A stretch of DNA of 64,000 nt from Hydrangea macrophylla (taxonomy: Eukaryota > Streptophyta > Magnoliopsida > Cornales > Hydrangeaceae), in assembly GCA_033977485.1 (NCBI GenBank), contig CM066988.1, positions 71,539,169-71,603,168 on the forward strand, in the 5' to 3' direction. Positions within the stretch are counted from its first letter, which is position 1. Every line of letters starts with the position of its first letter. A program made the position numbers and the translations under genes. Shown piece by piece: positions 1 through 11,775 of this stretch. The notes beneath the pieces were generated by a model that saw nothing but the letters and a program-made list of their open reading frames with translations, searched no databases and was not told the DNA's origin.

Positions 1-2185
1 AGATCCTCAGAAGATAGAAGCAGTTACCAATTGGTTGAGACCTACGAATGTGACAGATATCTGAAGTTTCCTAGGATTAGCTGGTTACTATCGGAGGTTT
101 ATAAAAGACTTTTCACATAGTGCAATGCCGATGACACAGTTGATGAGGAAAGATGTTGCTTTTTTATGGAGTTTGGAATGTGAAGAAAGTTTTCAAGAAT
201 TGAAAAGGTCGACTAGTGAAGGCACCAGTCTTAGTTGTTTCGACGGGGACTGAAGGGTTTATTATTTACAGTGATGCTTTGTATAGAGGTTTAGGTTGCG
301 TTCTTAAGCAAGGTGACAAAGCCATTGCCAATGCATCGAGACAACTGAAGCCGCATGAGAACTATCTGACATATGATCTAGAATTGGCTGCCGTGATTTT
401 TGCATTGAAGATTTGGCGTCATTATCTATACAGGGAGAAATGTGAGATCTATATAGACCATAAGAGTTTGAAATACTTGTTCACACAACGAGATTTGAAC
501 ATGAGGCAAAGGAGATGGCTAGAATTGATGAAGGACTGTGATTTGTCAATTCAGTATCATCCGGGCAAGGCGAATGTCGTCGCCGATGCTCTTAGTCATA
601 AAGCACCAACCAACACTGCATAAGATTTGACCTCTTAGAAAGAATTGGTTCGAGATATGGAGAATTTAGAGCTAGAAGTGATTCCGAGGATTGAAAGTGT
701 TTCGATGTCTACGATTATGGCACAACCACTCTTGGTTCACGAGATCACAGGGAAACAACTTCAAGATGTGGCTTTGAAGAAAATTTGTGATGAGATTCCG
801 ATGGGCAAGCAACTAGGATTTACTTTTGAAAACAATGTTTTGATATTGAGGGTAGAATTTGTGTACCTAACGAGAAAGAATTGAAATGGAACATCCTAGA
901 GGAAGTACACAATACAAAGTATACCGTTCATTCGGGAAGCACCAAGATGTATAGAGACTTGAGACACATTTATTGGTGGCTGGGAATGAAGAGAGAAATG
1001 GCACGTTATATTTCACGTTATACGAGTTGTCAACAAGTGAAGGCCAAACGTCAAGTACCTTCGGGATTATTACAATCATTACCGATAGTCGAGTGGAAAT
1101 GGGAACACATTACGATGGATTTTGTAAGTGGATTTCTGAGATCGAAGAAATCGAACACTATCATTTGGGTGATCGTTGACCGTTTGACGAAGTCGTCATA
1201 CTTTCTACTGCTTCGAACAACTAACCCAATGATGTTAGCTAAGTTGTATATTCGCGAGATTGTGAGACTACATGGTATTCCAGTTTCTATTATTTCGGAT
1301 AAAGATAGTAGTTTTACATCGAAGTTTTGGAGGGCCTGGCAAGAAGCAATGGGCACCAAATTGCATTTCAATATCGCTTTTCACCCTCAAACCGATGGTC
1401 AATCGGAAAGAGTAATCCAGATTTTGGAAGACATGCTTCGGTTATGTGTACTCAATTTTTGGGGGATTGGGAAGACCATTTGCCATTGATTGAGTTTGCA
1501 TACAACAACAGTTTTCAATCAAGTATTGGGAAGGCTCCTTATGAAGCTTTGTACGGTCGTGTATGTCATTCGCCGATTAGTTGGACAGAAGTCGGAGAAA
1601 GAATGATTGAAGGGCCAAAAATTATACAAGAGACAACAGACAAGATAAAGGTGATTCGACAATGGTTACTGATAGCTCAAAGTAGGTATAAGAGTTATGC
1701 CGACAAGCGTAGACGACCGTTAGAATTTGATATGGGAGATTTAGTGTATTTGAAGGTGTCACCTTCAAAGAGGATTACTAGATTTGGGAGATACAGGAAA
1801 CTCAACCAGAGGTATGTAGGACCTTTCAAAATCATTGGGAGAGTTGGACCCGTAGCGTATCGATTGAACTTGCCGAGTGAGTATGCTCAAGTTCCTAACG
1901 TATTCCATGTGTCATTATTACGGAAACATTTGGCAGATGATAGAGATCAAGTGATGACTCCGACGCTGAATGAGATTCATAGTGATTTGATGTATGTTGC
2001 GTATCCGGTAGAGATCTTGGATCGAAAGAATCAAGTCTTACGAAACAAGGTGATATCGAAGGTGAAAGTGTTATGGCGCAACCAAACGATGGAAGAGATG
2101 ACATGGGAAATAGAAGATGAAATGCGTACTCAGTATCTGCACCTTTTCGATACATGAGGTACAAGTTTGGGGACAAACTTCTTTT
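1..2185 (+). pseudogene. Chromovirus (Tekay/Del-like) pol, C-terminal part: RT end, RNase H, integrase, chromodomain
   Basis: This is the 3' part of a Ty3/gypsy polyprotein, cut by the window start. The end of reverse transcriptase is read at 1-215 (SFLGLAGYYRRF). RNase H follows at about 216-610, with the acidic motifs [19 protein letters not shown] and [12 protein letters not shown], then ADALS. The integrase runs from about 890: a zinc-binding region in which the first Cys of the CxxC pair is Tyr (YTSCQQVK), then catalytic ITMDF, IISDKDSSF and TDGQSERVIQ. The last part (about 1990-2150) holds a chromodomain-like stretch starting YPVEILDR. Breaks: TGA at 59-61 at an expected Arg, a stop near 624, and a one-base frameshift in the T/G run around 1456-1466. 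All three indicate a dead copy. The family assignment rests on domain order plus the chromodomain. Confidence 0.9.
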
Positions 2186-2199
2186 AAGGGGGAGAGTAT
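2186..2199 (+). other. Polypurine tract of the first chromovirus
   Basis: A purine run (AAGGGGGAGAG) lies directly after the pol reading frame and directly before the LTR start (TATAACACC, the counterpart of TGTAACACC in the related LTR at 32557). This is the expected position of the plus-strand primer and fixes the 5' edge of the LTR. Confidence 0.75.
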
Positions 2200-3210
2200 T
2201 ATAACACCCGCATGCGTGTTATTGCATTTCATTACATTGTCATGCATGATAATGTGTTGTGCTATGCATATTTGGCACATATATGAGTGAGTTTTGACTC
2301 ATGAATTGATTTGAGTGTCTGTGTTAGAGAACCCTCTAAGACTTTGTTGATGAGTGTTTTGTTGTTGTGAAGTCTCTCCGAGTATGAGACGGTCACTGTG
2401 GAATACCTTAAATGTTTATCTGAAAATAAATGTTTACGTGTGTATTTCACTATCTATATTATTTCTGGTTTAGAATTTATTTCTGTTGTTAATTTTAGAA
2501 TCCTGGTTAGGACAAATTAACACGCTATTAATTTGATAGGCTAATTAGCAACTTCGAAAAAGTCATGTAGAAATTTGTGTTTTAGTAACCAAACAGAACT
2601 TAGGCAAAAACTTTTATAACTTCTACATTTTACTCGTGAAGCTATGAATTAGTTGTGTAGGAAGTTTTAGAGACTGTTTAGGAGTTTTAAAAACTCGTGG
2701 GGAGGTAAACATGATTTTAGAAAGTGTTGCCTATATATAGATATAGATGACTTTAGACATTTCATCGAAGCTTTTAACCCAAGTTTCAAGAGGAGGCCAA
2801 AGGGTGATTTGATTGCTTGGAGCTTTTCAACGCCAAACGACGACTGTTCGTCCGCTGGTTTTTCACCAAATTTCATATTTGAACTCCTCGAGGTAAGGCC
2901 ATCGTTCTGATACCTATTAGGCCATGTTTAGCTAAGTTTTCCGAAAAATTATTTTCTAGAATTTTTCATAAAAATTAATATTTGGACTTCTTATCCATAG
3001 GAATTGTACTAGACGGACTTCTGCACGTTCTTTGTTCATGGGTTTTCTTTGGATTGAATTATAAGAACGTTTATTCGAAGGTGGGTGATTGAACTATGTT
3101 ATTGGAATGATTTCTAGACATGTATTCATGTTATGATATGTAAAGCATGTGTTAGTATAGATATATATTGTGTAGTTCATATTGGGCGATTATATTGATA
3201 AGTAGTAAGG

Positions 3211-3360
3211 GTGTTCACGGGTCGGGTGAGTCGGATTTGGCCCTCATGCACCCGTGAACAGTCGGGTTGGAAAGTCCGCACCCGTCATCCACCCACTTGG
3301 TCGGGTGAAACCGACTCATCGTATTCAGGTGGAGTCGGGTGGGTTCGGGTGAAAAACCAC
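3211..3360. repeat. hAT subterminal GTCGGGT repeats, left end
   Basis: Words related to GTCGGGT, and CACCCGT on the other strand, recur about eight times in 150 bp just inside the left terminus. By analogy with other hAT elements they are probably transposase-binding sites. The matching right-end cluster lies at about 7296-7450. Confidence 0.6.
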
Positions 3361-4059
3361 AATTTTATGGTGAACTGTTTTGGGCCAAGTTTTCATCAGT
3401 TTTGGGCTAAGTTAAGTTTTCATCAGTTTTGGGCTAAGTTTTCATTAGTTTTGAGTTGTTTTGGGCTTTTTTGCAATCAATTTTTTAAAAATGTTTTGGG
3501 CTCAAGCACACAGTGAGCACAATATATATATATATACACTGATACACCCATTCTGCTAGAAGATTGAAAATTTACCTAAAACCTGCCCAACATGATAAAC
3601 ATCAACTAACCAGATATTACCTAGCTTCCAAATTCAAATTACACAATAAGTTAACTCTACTCAAAGTCTCAAACCATCCAAAATACTGAAATAGTAATTC
3701 AAAAGATAAAATAGGAGTATAAATATTACAGTCATCCAACACTCAAAGCTAATGCAAATTAGAGTCCAAAATAAAACCATCCAATCATCCATAAATCAAA
3801 TTCCAAAGTCCATTGGTCACCAACTTCCTCCAACTCCATGCACAACCCTTAATGTAAACTGCAAAGACAAAAAACTAATCGAGTTAAGTATAGTTTGAAA
3901 TGTGAAATAAAAGAGAGGTTGTTACTCAAGTTAACTTACAATACCTTGAGTCAGGAATACTGACACTTTAATTAGAACTCGATCCCAATTTTGAATCTGC
4001 TACAAAATAACATTTTAAAACAATACACTAAATGTTAACACTAATCCATTAATTATGCA

Positions 4060-6174
4060 CTAGAAAAAGTAGGCAAAATATCCAAATATACCTGATTCAC
4101 AAACTTCTTCAAGGTCCTCAACATGGTCCAACATTTGTTGAAGATTAATCGGCATCGATGCTTGAAGCCAATTTTGGGTGCATATAAGACTTTGTACCAT
4201 TAAAGGAGAGAGTGAACTACGAAATGGGTCAAGTATATGACCTCCCGTACCTACCACAATTGTTCTTCCACCAACCTAATATGTCAAACTTTTGATCACT
4301 TATTCCTTCCGGAGTTTTAACCAAGTACTTCTCAACTTCATTCTTACACCCCATTGATAATCTTCCATCCAAATAATTTTGAAATCGAGAGGCAATGAGT
4401 TTATGTGGATCATCCATATCAACTTCCATGCTTGACGCCCCACCAACATTTGGAACTTCCACAATTGGTGAAACAATCAAAGCATAATGATCATACAACT
4501 ATGTCAATGCAACTTTCACCCTATCTTTCAATTCATTAGCAACAACATCACCATGCATCTCGATAAAACAAAATTGCAAGTAAGACAATTTCTTTCTTGG
4601 ATCGAGCACAACAACAACATACAAAAGGAGGTTTATTTTATCCGCATTACCCCAATATTTGTCAAACTTGGCTTGCATATTCATTGCCATTTTGCTAACT
4701 GCATTCTCTCGTGCTCTAATAAATTTGTTTATTGAGGTTTGAATCACAACAATCTCATCAAAAAAAGCATTTGATGTGACATACAAAGTACCCGAGAATC
4801 GTTTGGTTGCCGAGTAAAAGATTCTCAAAAACTTAACAAAAGCCCTACACTTCTCCCAATCCTCTTCACTTGGAGCCCCCCCCCCCCTGCACTAGATGAT
4901 TCAATATACGCTATGAAATTGGAATCCTCATCCTCCATTCTCTTGAATACTTTTTCAAAATTTTCAGCACTATCCAGCATTACAAAGGTTGAATTCCACC
5001 TAGTTGGTACATCTAGACTCAAAAGACTCTTGGACTCAATTTTTAATTTCTCAACACACTTCTTAAAAGTTACAAATCTATTTGGAGAGGACTTCACATA
5101 CTTGACAGCCTCACGTACCTTAACAACAGACTCATCGAGTTCTTTCAACCCATTTGTCACAATCAAATTAAGGATATGAGCACAACACCTCATGTGTAAA
5201 ACCTCATGCCCTAAGACCGTACCCTTCCAATATTTTGCTACTCTCTTTAAGAACCTAATTGCACCTACATTAGAACTAGCATTATCTACAGTCAACGTGA
5301 AAATGCTACTTATGCCCCACTCAAGCACGTAAGACTCAACCTTTTTGCCAACGGTTTCTCCCTTGTGGTCATCAATTTGACAAAAGTTGATAATCCTCTT
5401 TTGTAACTTCCAATCATCATCTATATAATGGCAAGTAAGACACATGTAATTTAAATTTTGAATTGAGGTCCAGGTATCAGTGGTTAGGCAAACTCTACGA
5501 TCGCTCAAGACTTTTCTCAACTTCCTCGTTTCCACATTGTATATTTCAACATCTCTAGCCCTTATGATTCGAGATGGGATATTCCTGAATTTAGGTTGCA
5601 TAACAGTACAAAATCTCTTAAACCCGTAGTTTTCAACAAACCTAAAGGGTAACTCGTCAACAATTATCATTTCAGCAAGAGCTTTCCTAGCAGCCTCTAT
5701 GGTAAAGGTCATTGCAACAAGATTAAACCCCTCTTCCCCTTCCTTTTTGGGTTGAAAAGACAATGTACTTTGTCCCTTAGGCTTTTTTTCCTTCAAACCC
5801 AAAGGATCACTGGGACAAACTTCCAAATGATTTTTCAAGTTAGTTGTCCCGTGATTCTTTGAATCGGCTCGGTATTGTCTTTTACAGTGCTTACATTCTG
5901 CCTTTGCTAAACCATCACTTCCTTGTACTTTTATAAAATGGTCCCATACAATAGATTTCTTCCTACTACTAGTTTCATTAACGTTTCTCACCGTGGTTTT
6001 GGGCGAAAGTGGCGGTCTCTCAATTGTGGCTGGAGTTGAACCATTTTCATCATTCTTTTCCACGTCATTTGGTTGCTGCATAGCCTGCATATCCACTCCA
6101 TCTTGGCCTTGGTTAAGAAAATCTTGAGTAACATCAATAACTTCACAAGTAGGTTGAGTAGCAGCAGACTCCAT
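4060..6174 (-). pseudogene. hAT transposase (BED finger plus hATC family), decayed
   Basis: The reading starts at 6174 with an acidic N-terminus. A BED zinc finger covers about residues 74-120 (C94, C97, H116, C120), then an RNase H-like core including DVPTRWNSTFVML. The C-terminal dimerisation region is recognised by FDILGWWK and DPFRSSLSP. Four defects are visible. First, a frame change at the C run near 4877-4886, where the product shifts to the frame read at 4828-4499. Second, an in-frame TAG at 4499-4501 in front of LYDHYALI. Third, a frame change near 4260. Fourth, the block normally found between the WW motif and DPFRSS, which carries the SAFS-type motif, is absent. A normal family member has about 650-700 residues. 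This copy cannot encode an active enzyme but could supply ends for another transposase. Confidence 0.85.
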
Positions 6175-7259
6175 TCCTTATAAGAAATAAGAAAAATAAG
6201 CAAATTCAAATGCACAACACACTTACAGAAGTTACAACTAGTACACAATTAAATACAAAAAATATTAGAGAAACATGTTCATTATTCACACAGATTCTAA
6301 GATTCACATCATAGATTTGCATGTTTAATTAGATCTAAAAAATAAGAGTAATGAGAAGAAAACAAATATGTAAAAATTATTAAAGACACATATGTAGACA
6401 GATTCATATAATAGATTTACATGTTTAACTGGAACTACAAATAAGAGTAATGAGAAGAAAAAAATGTTAAAATAATTAAAGATACATAATCAGAAAGTTC
6501 ACATGAACATTTTTGTTTTACTGGATCTACAAAAAATAAAAAATAAGAGTAATGAGAATATTAGAAGAAAAAAATGTAAAAAAAATATACCTGAGTGAGT
6601 GACTGAGTGGAATAATTTTCAAAGCCCTCAAATGTAGTTTGTAGATCTGAAATGTGGAGGCCTCAAATAGTTAAATATACAAAATAATTAAAGAAACATA
6701 GGTAGACAGGTTCACATGAAAATTTTTGTTTCACTGGTTCTACAAAATAATAATAATAATAACAGTATTGAGAAGATTAGAAGAAACAAAATGTAGAAAA
6801 ATAAACCTGAGTGGAATAGTTTCAAAGCCCTCAATTGTAGACTTGTAGTCTATAGATCTGAAAATGAAATGTGGAACCCTCTATCTACAAAATATAAAAT
6901 CTGTTCATATAAGTTGTATATCTGACATATATCAAAACATAGAAGAAGATATTGAAGAAAAAGTTGAAGATCTATCGGGCAAGGGGCATTAGGGCCTACT
7001 TCAAGCGACGACAGAAGTCATAGAACATCAAGGGGACGAAGGCAGCGGTGCTGTGTGCTAGTGGCGACGGTGGTCGGTGGAGAGGTCGGGAGGAAGACGG
7101 TGGTCGGTGGTGGCGATGATGGAGTGTGGATGATGGAGAGAGAGTTTGAGGTTGAGAGTGAGAGAGGCAGAGAAAGAATTCTAACCCTAAAATCCTAAAA
7201 AGACTATATATACTCTCTAATCTTATCTCTATACTTAGTCTGTTAGCATTGTTAGGCAT
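6175..7259. other. Noncoding 5' region of the hAT element
   Basis: AT-rich DNA lies between the transposase start and the right terminus. It contains several diverged copies of a block of about 120 bp that includes CACATGAA, ATAAGAGTAATGAGAA and AAAATGTAAAA words (about 6290-6380, 6400-6470, 6480-6580, 6690-6800). It probably holds the transposase promoter and leader. No coding content is seen. Confidence 0.5.
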
Positions 7260-7295
7260 ATATATATATATATAATATTTTCAAATGTCTTGTGA

Positions 7296-7450
7296 ACGGG
7301 TTGGGTCGGGTTTATCGGGTGCAAGATTATAAAATTCGACGCCGAACCGAACCCGTGAAAATGAACACTTATACACCCGAGACTCAAACCATGTCATGAA
7401 AAAATTGACAAAATTGGTTGGTGGGGTCGGGTCGGGTGGATGGGTTGGGT
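7296..7450. repeat. hAT subterminal GTCGGGT repeats, right end
   Basis: GGGTCGGGT, ATCGGGT and ACCCGTG words are clustered immediately inside the right terminus, mirroring the left end. The shared word at both ends supports a single element rather than two abutting insertions. Confidence 0.6.
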
Positions 7451-8176
7451 TCACAGGCTGTGATGAACACCCCTAATAAGTAGGCCCAATAGCACGGTGA
7501 AATGTTTTGATTACTGAGAGCATGGTGATATGTAAATTGAGCATGTTGAGTTGTTATTTGGGTCAAAGGAGCACGTGGTTACTAAGCCATCTTGTGGAGC
7601 CGAAATAGGCATTAAGGTCGCACGATTAAAGAAAAGAATCATGGGTCTTACCTTTTCGCATGGATTTATTGGCAAGGAGTCGCGGATTAGGAGTATGGAA
7701 CGTACACGTGAGTCTCCGGAGACTAGTATGAAATGTAGAGATGTGAATGCGAGCATGTTTATCAGTCATGTGCATTTGTTGTTTTATTCACTAAGCGTTA
7801 GCTTAAACAAATCGAAATATGTGTGGTTATTCAAATAACCATTGCAGGTATTAATGCCGGTGAAGAATTGCAGAAGTGAGCACGTGGGTTTGGGAAGTTT
7901 ACTTAGAAGGCGACTTAATATATTGATCTCGTAGTTTTGACATAACCATATTGTAATAAGGATTTTATGACTTGTTGGCTATGTTCAACTTAAAAATCTT
8001 AGAACGCGTTTGTAATGTTGTAATAGATAGTAATCCTTTGTAACTATGTTTTAGTAATGTTTTAATCCAGTGGGAATCATTTTGGTATGAGTTTGGAATG
8101 CGTATTTAAATCTTGGCTGAAATCAGAAAACTTTTAAACTTGGAAATGTTGCAGAAAGGGGGCTACTATTGTAAAA

Positions 8177-8468
8177 CAGTCAACTGGACTGAGGCATCAG
8201 TCGACTGAACCCCTATTTTATAAAAAAAATCCCCCTTTGGTTTTCAAGACTTCAGTCGACTGATTCCCAGAAAACAGTCGACTGGTTTCCGCACGAAAAT
8301 TGGACATTCTACTAAGATGGGTTCAGTCGACCGGACGAGCCCAGTCGACTGAAAAATTGAGGCATCAGTTGATCAAACCTAGGGTCAATCGACTGAAGGT
8401 GGCACTTGGGAATTTCTTATTCCTTGCAACTCCAAGTCAGTCGACTGGAGGCCCGACCCAGTCGACTG
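8177..8468. repeat. CAGTCGACTG palindrome array in the E1 LTR
   Basis: Six exact copies of the 10-bp palindrome CAGTCGACTG begin at 8198, 8253, 8275, 8342, 8438 and 8459. Near-copies lie at 8177, 8323, 8366 and 8387. Spacing is irregular, about 20-55 bp, so this is not a simple tandem repeat. A TATA-like TTTTATAAA lies inside the cluster at about 8216. Confidence 0.9.
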
Positions 8469-8615
8469 GACTGCTGATTTTTCAAAATGATTTGTTTTGT
8501 TCCGCTGCGTGTGTTCTTAAAACTAAATTTTGGGAACGTTAATGGATTGGTTTAGCCTTGGTGGCGTGCCACGGGCTCCGGTTCTTCTATTATGGGACCG
8601 GGCTGTGACATTTAG

Positions 8616-8627
8616 TGGTATCAGAGC
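8616..8627 (+). other. Primer-binding site, initiator tRNA-Met type
   Basis: TGGTATCAGAGC lies 5 bp after the LTR end. This is the usual Ty3/gypsy primer-binding site, complementary to the 3' end of plant initiator tRNA-Met. Its presence after an LTR that also follows a pol gene is the unusual point. Confidence 0.88.
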
Positions 8628-8840
8628 TATAGGTGTAGAGCCTTGGGAACGAGTGACGTTATATGCTGTGCGACGTTGAGTAGAGTGTGTAATCGTAAAG
8701 ATAATTTTGTTATCATTGTTGAGATGCTCACATGTTAGCATCTATTGTTGATTGTGATGAACTGTGCACATTTATATCCTGTGGCATAGCATGCATAGTC
8801 ATTATGCATTGTACTCAATATGGTGAATACTTGAAACGTT

Positions 8841-9002
8841 ATGGCTGACCCAATAAGAGAATTGTCACTGCATTCGCGGATGGACCAAATAGTGAACATG
8901 GTGGAAATTTTATTCAAGCTACAAGTGAACGAGATCGCAACAGGTCTGGAAACAACATATGCCCAAGTACCCGTTAAACTAAACAAGGTTCAACAGAAAT
9001 AA
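8841..9002 (+). pseudogene. Chromovirus gag, N-terminal fragment
   Basis: An ATG at 8841 opens a frame beginning MADPIRELSLHSRMDQIV. Its RMDQIVNMV stretch lines up with RMDRLVDLV in the gag of the related element near 35012. The spacing from the primer-binding site (about 215 bp) is also the same kind. After about 50 codons the frame runs into the LTR of family D, so only the gag start remains. Confidence 0.65.
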
Positions 9003-9420
9003 TAGAAATATAAACTAGATAAAACTATCTTCAAATCTTCAACTAGCGTAAGGGTAGTCATCGGCGTAACATCGTTCTCCAGCGTAACCGTCATCGGTGG
9101 GGCCACCCTCTGCATAATCCCCTTTCAGGTAGTAGCTATCATCGTAGGCTCCATTATCTGAATTAAAAGGGGCAGAATAATCTAAACGGGGAATGTCCAG
9201 GAAATAACAGCCATCAGCTTACTGAGAGCTGAGTGAATAGAAAACTCACAGAGTATCAATGATATAACGAAATAACAAGTTATGGAAGTGTCTAAGATAT
9301 AGTGTTACAATAGTATTTTTGTCTTTATCGTCTGATTATTCAAAGATCGATAACCAACATACTCTGACTGCAAAGAACAGACTCAATATTTTAACATATA
9401 TAGACATTAATCATTCTGTC

Positions 9421-9632
9421 CATTGCTCGTTAAGGATATATACCATCCACTGCATATCATGGACACCACGTCAGTCCACCCATGCTCGTTAAGGATATAA
9501 ACCATCCACCGCATATCAGGGATACAACGCTTTGAACAACAGCACATCAAATCTATTGCCATAACTCATCGCTGTATACCGGTGATACCCCATCCACCGC
9601 TCGTTAAGGACATAAACTATCCACCGCTCGTT
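9421..9632. repeat. Minisatellite in the outer D LTR
   Basis: Units of roughly 55-60 bp contain GCTCGTTAAGGATAT and CCATCCACCGCATATCA, repeated about four times with irregular endings. The solo LTR is inserted in the last unit. Confidence 0.65.
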
Positions 9633-10339
9633 ATGTCACGCCCCAGAATGGCAAAAATAGAGAAAAATAAATTTCCTTTTTGGGTCCAAAGGCAGCGACA
9701 GGTGAAGTCACATGATTGTCCACACCACGCAGTACTAAGCAATAAGAAGTAATAGTGTAACAACAATGAAGTCTAGGTTCTGATCACAACGTATCACAAA
9801 GTCAACAGAAGTTACTAACTATTACATATCAGAGTCTCGAATCAAGTATAAGGCAGCGGAAGTACAAATGCCAAGGCAACATATGCCTGACTACAAAAAG
9901 ATTCTAAAACGGTAAAGACGATTAGCTATAATTCTAGTCTAGTCTTCAGTTGGCATAAAGGTAGTCCTCGGCGTAGTAGTCTTCTTCGGTCTGACCTCCG
10001 TCGGGGAAATCCTCCACAAGGACTCCGTCACTGGCATAGTGGTCCTCTCCTGCAGGCCCTTCACCTGTATAGTCATAACCAGGGTGCGCTGGAACGTAGA
10101 AATGTCCAGCGGCATAAACGCCGTCAGCTTAATGAAAGCCGAGTGAGTTAGATACTAACAGGGTATCAACTATTGAAGTTATTACAAGTTATAAGCCGCA
10201 ACAAGTTAGAGTTCTGTGAGGGTAACTTCTTTAATCAAACCAATGATCCGATTACTAATGTTTTACTCATTATAAGACCGATAACACGTCTAGATAGGGG
10301 AACAGACTCGACAGTAGTTCAACTCTATAACATACCATT

Positions 10340-10665
10340 GCTCATCCACCGCTTTTAAGAACATATGCACAGTTCACCGCATGTCATGGATACCACGTTA
10401 GTCCATCCCCCGCTTTTAAGAACATATGCACAGTCCACCGCATGTCAGGGATATAACGCTTTAAACAACAGTACATCATTCTATGCCACGACTTAGCGAC
10501 GTCTACCAGTGATCACGGTCCACCGCATGTCATAGACACCTTCGTCTGTCTACCGCTTTTAAGAACATATGATTAGATCATCTGGTTATCTTAGGGCAAA
10601 TGGTCCGGTTCACCGCAAGTCATAGACACCTTCGTCTGTCTACCGCTTTTAAGAACATATGATCG
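10340..10665. repeat. Minisatellite in the nested D LTR
   Basis: Repeats of a block containing CACCGCTTTTAAGAACATATG followed by CACCGCATGTCA occur about four times. It is the counterpart of the array at 9421-9632 in the outer LTR, with a family-typical word replaced. Confidence 0.65.
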
Positions 10666-10986
10666 ACCAAAGCCCGCCCACGCAAGGTTCCCGAATCTTA
10701 GCAAACCTACTTAAGTTCACTTTATCACCGATACATGACAATCCCAATGTGGCCTGACTACTCTGAATGAAATGAACGTTAACTCCAAAGGATTCACAAC
10801 TATTCCGTTATCTAACATTATAAACATTATTCGATAGTCTTGTTGTTACTACGACCCTACGCTGCATTAACTCGTTATCATGTCTGTATTACAATAATAA
10901 ACCATGCTGGGAAATACTGAACAGTAAATAAACAACTAAACAGTTATTACATTATCTAAACAAGTAAAACAGTAAACTGTAACTGC

Positions 10987-11196
10987 CAATCGATTGGTAT
11001 AGATGTCAATCGATTGGTATAAAAGTGGCATCAATCGATTGGAAGAAGGTTCAATCGATTGGTATAAAAGTAGTGTCAATCGATTGATAAAAAGTTCAAT
11101 CGATTGGATCACAATCCATGTCAATTGATTGCATAAAGTGTCAATCGATTGGAACATGAAAGATGTCAATCGATTGATATAGATGTCAATCGATTG
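10987..11196. repeat. CAATCGATTG palindrome array, leader side of the nested D LTR
   Basis: Nine exact CAATCGATTG words start at 10987, 11007, 11032, 11052, 11077, 11097, 11142, 11167 and 11187. One variant (CAATTGATTG) lies at 11122. Spacing is 20-26 bp, with no conserved spacer apart from GGTATAAA after some copies. In element orientation this lies downstream of the TATA box at about 11609-11622. Confidence 0.92.
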
Positions 11197-11388
11197 CACT
11201 TCGTCTTCTTCACAGAGAAGACTGCCCAGCAACATATAAACGGGAATACACATGGTTTCTTCTCCATTTCTTCATTCAAGCATGTTCTAACACCAATATC
11301 AAGCTACCAAGTGAGTTTAAAACTCACCTTAGACGTTAAGGGCGTGTTTGGTTGTGTGAAATGAAGCTTGGAGCTTCAATGGTGCCCT

Positions 11389-11545
11389 CCCTCTCTCTCT
11401 CTCTAGTTCTCTGCCTTCTCTCTTCTCTTTCTCCTTCTTTCTGGTCTTCTTCTTCTTCTTCTCAGTCCATCTCTGAGTGTGTGTAGGAATATATGTATAT
11501 ATATATGTGTATATATATATATGAGTGTTTATATATATATAAACA
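11389..11545. repeat. CT-rich and TA-rich microsatellite tract in the D LTR
   Basis: A pyrimidine-rich stretch (CTCTCT, TTCTTCTTC) is followed by TATATA/GTGTAT runs. The outer LTR has the same arrangement at about 12627-12785. On the element strand this gives a GA-rich leader just after the predicted start site. Confidence 0.7.
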
Positions 11546-11608
11546 CACACAAGACTCTCCCTCTCACTCTCTCTGATTTCTGTAAACAGAAATCCGCCCA
11601 AAATGGGC

Positions 11609-11622
11609 TGGTATATATAGAG
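11609..11622 (-). promoter_or_regulatory. Predicted TATA box of the nested D LTR
   Basis: The minus strand reads CCCTCTATATATACC. A CACGTG G-box lies about 15 bp upstream in element orientation (near 11633). The TATA box lies between two CAATCGATTG arrays (11681-11775 and 10987-11196). A matching site in the outer LTR is GTATTTATAG near 12851. Confidence 0.55.
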
Positions 11623-11680
11623 GGAAGGTGTTCACGTGGCCTTTCCCCAGCCAGAGCAAAAGAATCTGCCCAGCTGCCTT

Positions 11681-11775
11681 CAATCGATTGGCATACGTGT
11701 CAATCGATTGAGATAAAGTTCAATCGATTGGTATCCAAAGCAAGTCAATCGATTGGAAAACTTGTCAATCGATTG
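11681..11775. repeat. CAATCGATTG palindrome array, promoter side of the nested D LTR
   Basis: Five exact copies start at 11681, 11701, 11721, 11746 and 11766, spaced 20-25 bp, beginning about 100 bp inside the LTR 5' end (11878 in element orientation). Confidence 0.92.

Larger units (their letters stand above)
3206..7475 (-). mobile_element. hAT-superfamily DNA transposon, 4270 bp, with perfect 8-bp target duplication
   Basis: The element is flanked on both sides by ATAAGTAG (3198-3205 and 7476-7483), an exact 8-bp target duplication typical of hAT. The termini are inverted: TAAGGGTGTTCA on the left and TAGGGGTGTTCA on the right (reverse complement), one mismatch in 12. Both ends carry clustered GTCGGGT words and their reverse complement ACCCGAC, the usual kind of subterminal transposase-binding repeat. 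The transposase lies on the minus strand at about 4060-6174. The insertion splits the chromovirus LTR cleanly, so removal of the element plus one TSD copy rejoins the LTR. Confidence 0.93.
2200..8610 (+). mobile_element. LTR of the first chromovirus (E1), split by a hAT transposon
   Basis: The LTR is read in two parts, 2200-3205 and 7484-8610, about 2.13 kb once the hAT insertion is removed. That is close to the 2.2 kb of the related LTR at 32557-34774. It begins TATAACACC and ends GGGCTGTGACA. Blocks such as the one around AGCATGGTGATATG and TATTTGGGTCAAAGGA occur in the same order in both LTRs. It is preceded by pol and a polypurine tract but is followed by a primer-binding site and gag start. 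It therefore serves as the 3' LTR of one unit and the 5' LTR of another. Confidence 0.82.

Noticed and set aside
9421..10680. CRISPR-like regular repeats
   Set aside because: The units are variable in length, lie inside LTRs of a plant genome, and have no unique spacers of constant size; they are minisatellites.
11329..11601. Open frames at the CT/TA tracts of the D LTR (also 12571-12847)
   Set aside because: Low-complexity translations of CT- and TA-rich sequence present in both LTR copies; no protein similarity.
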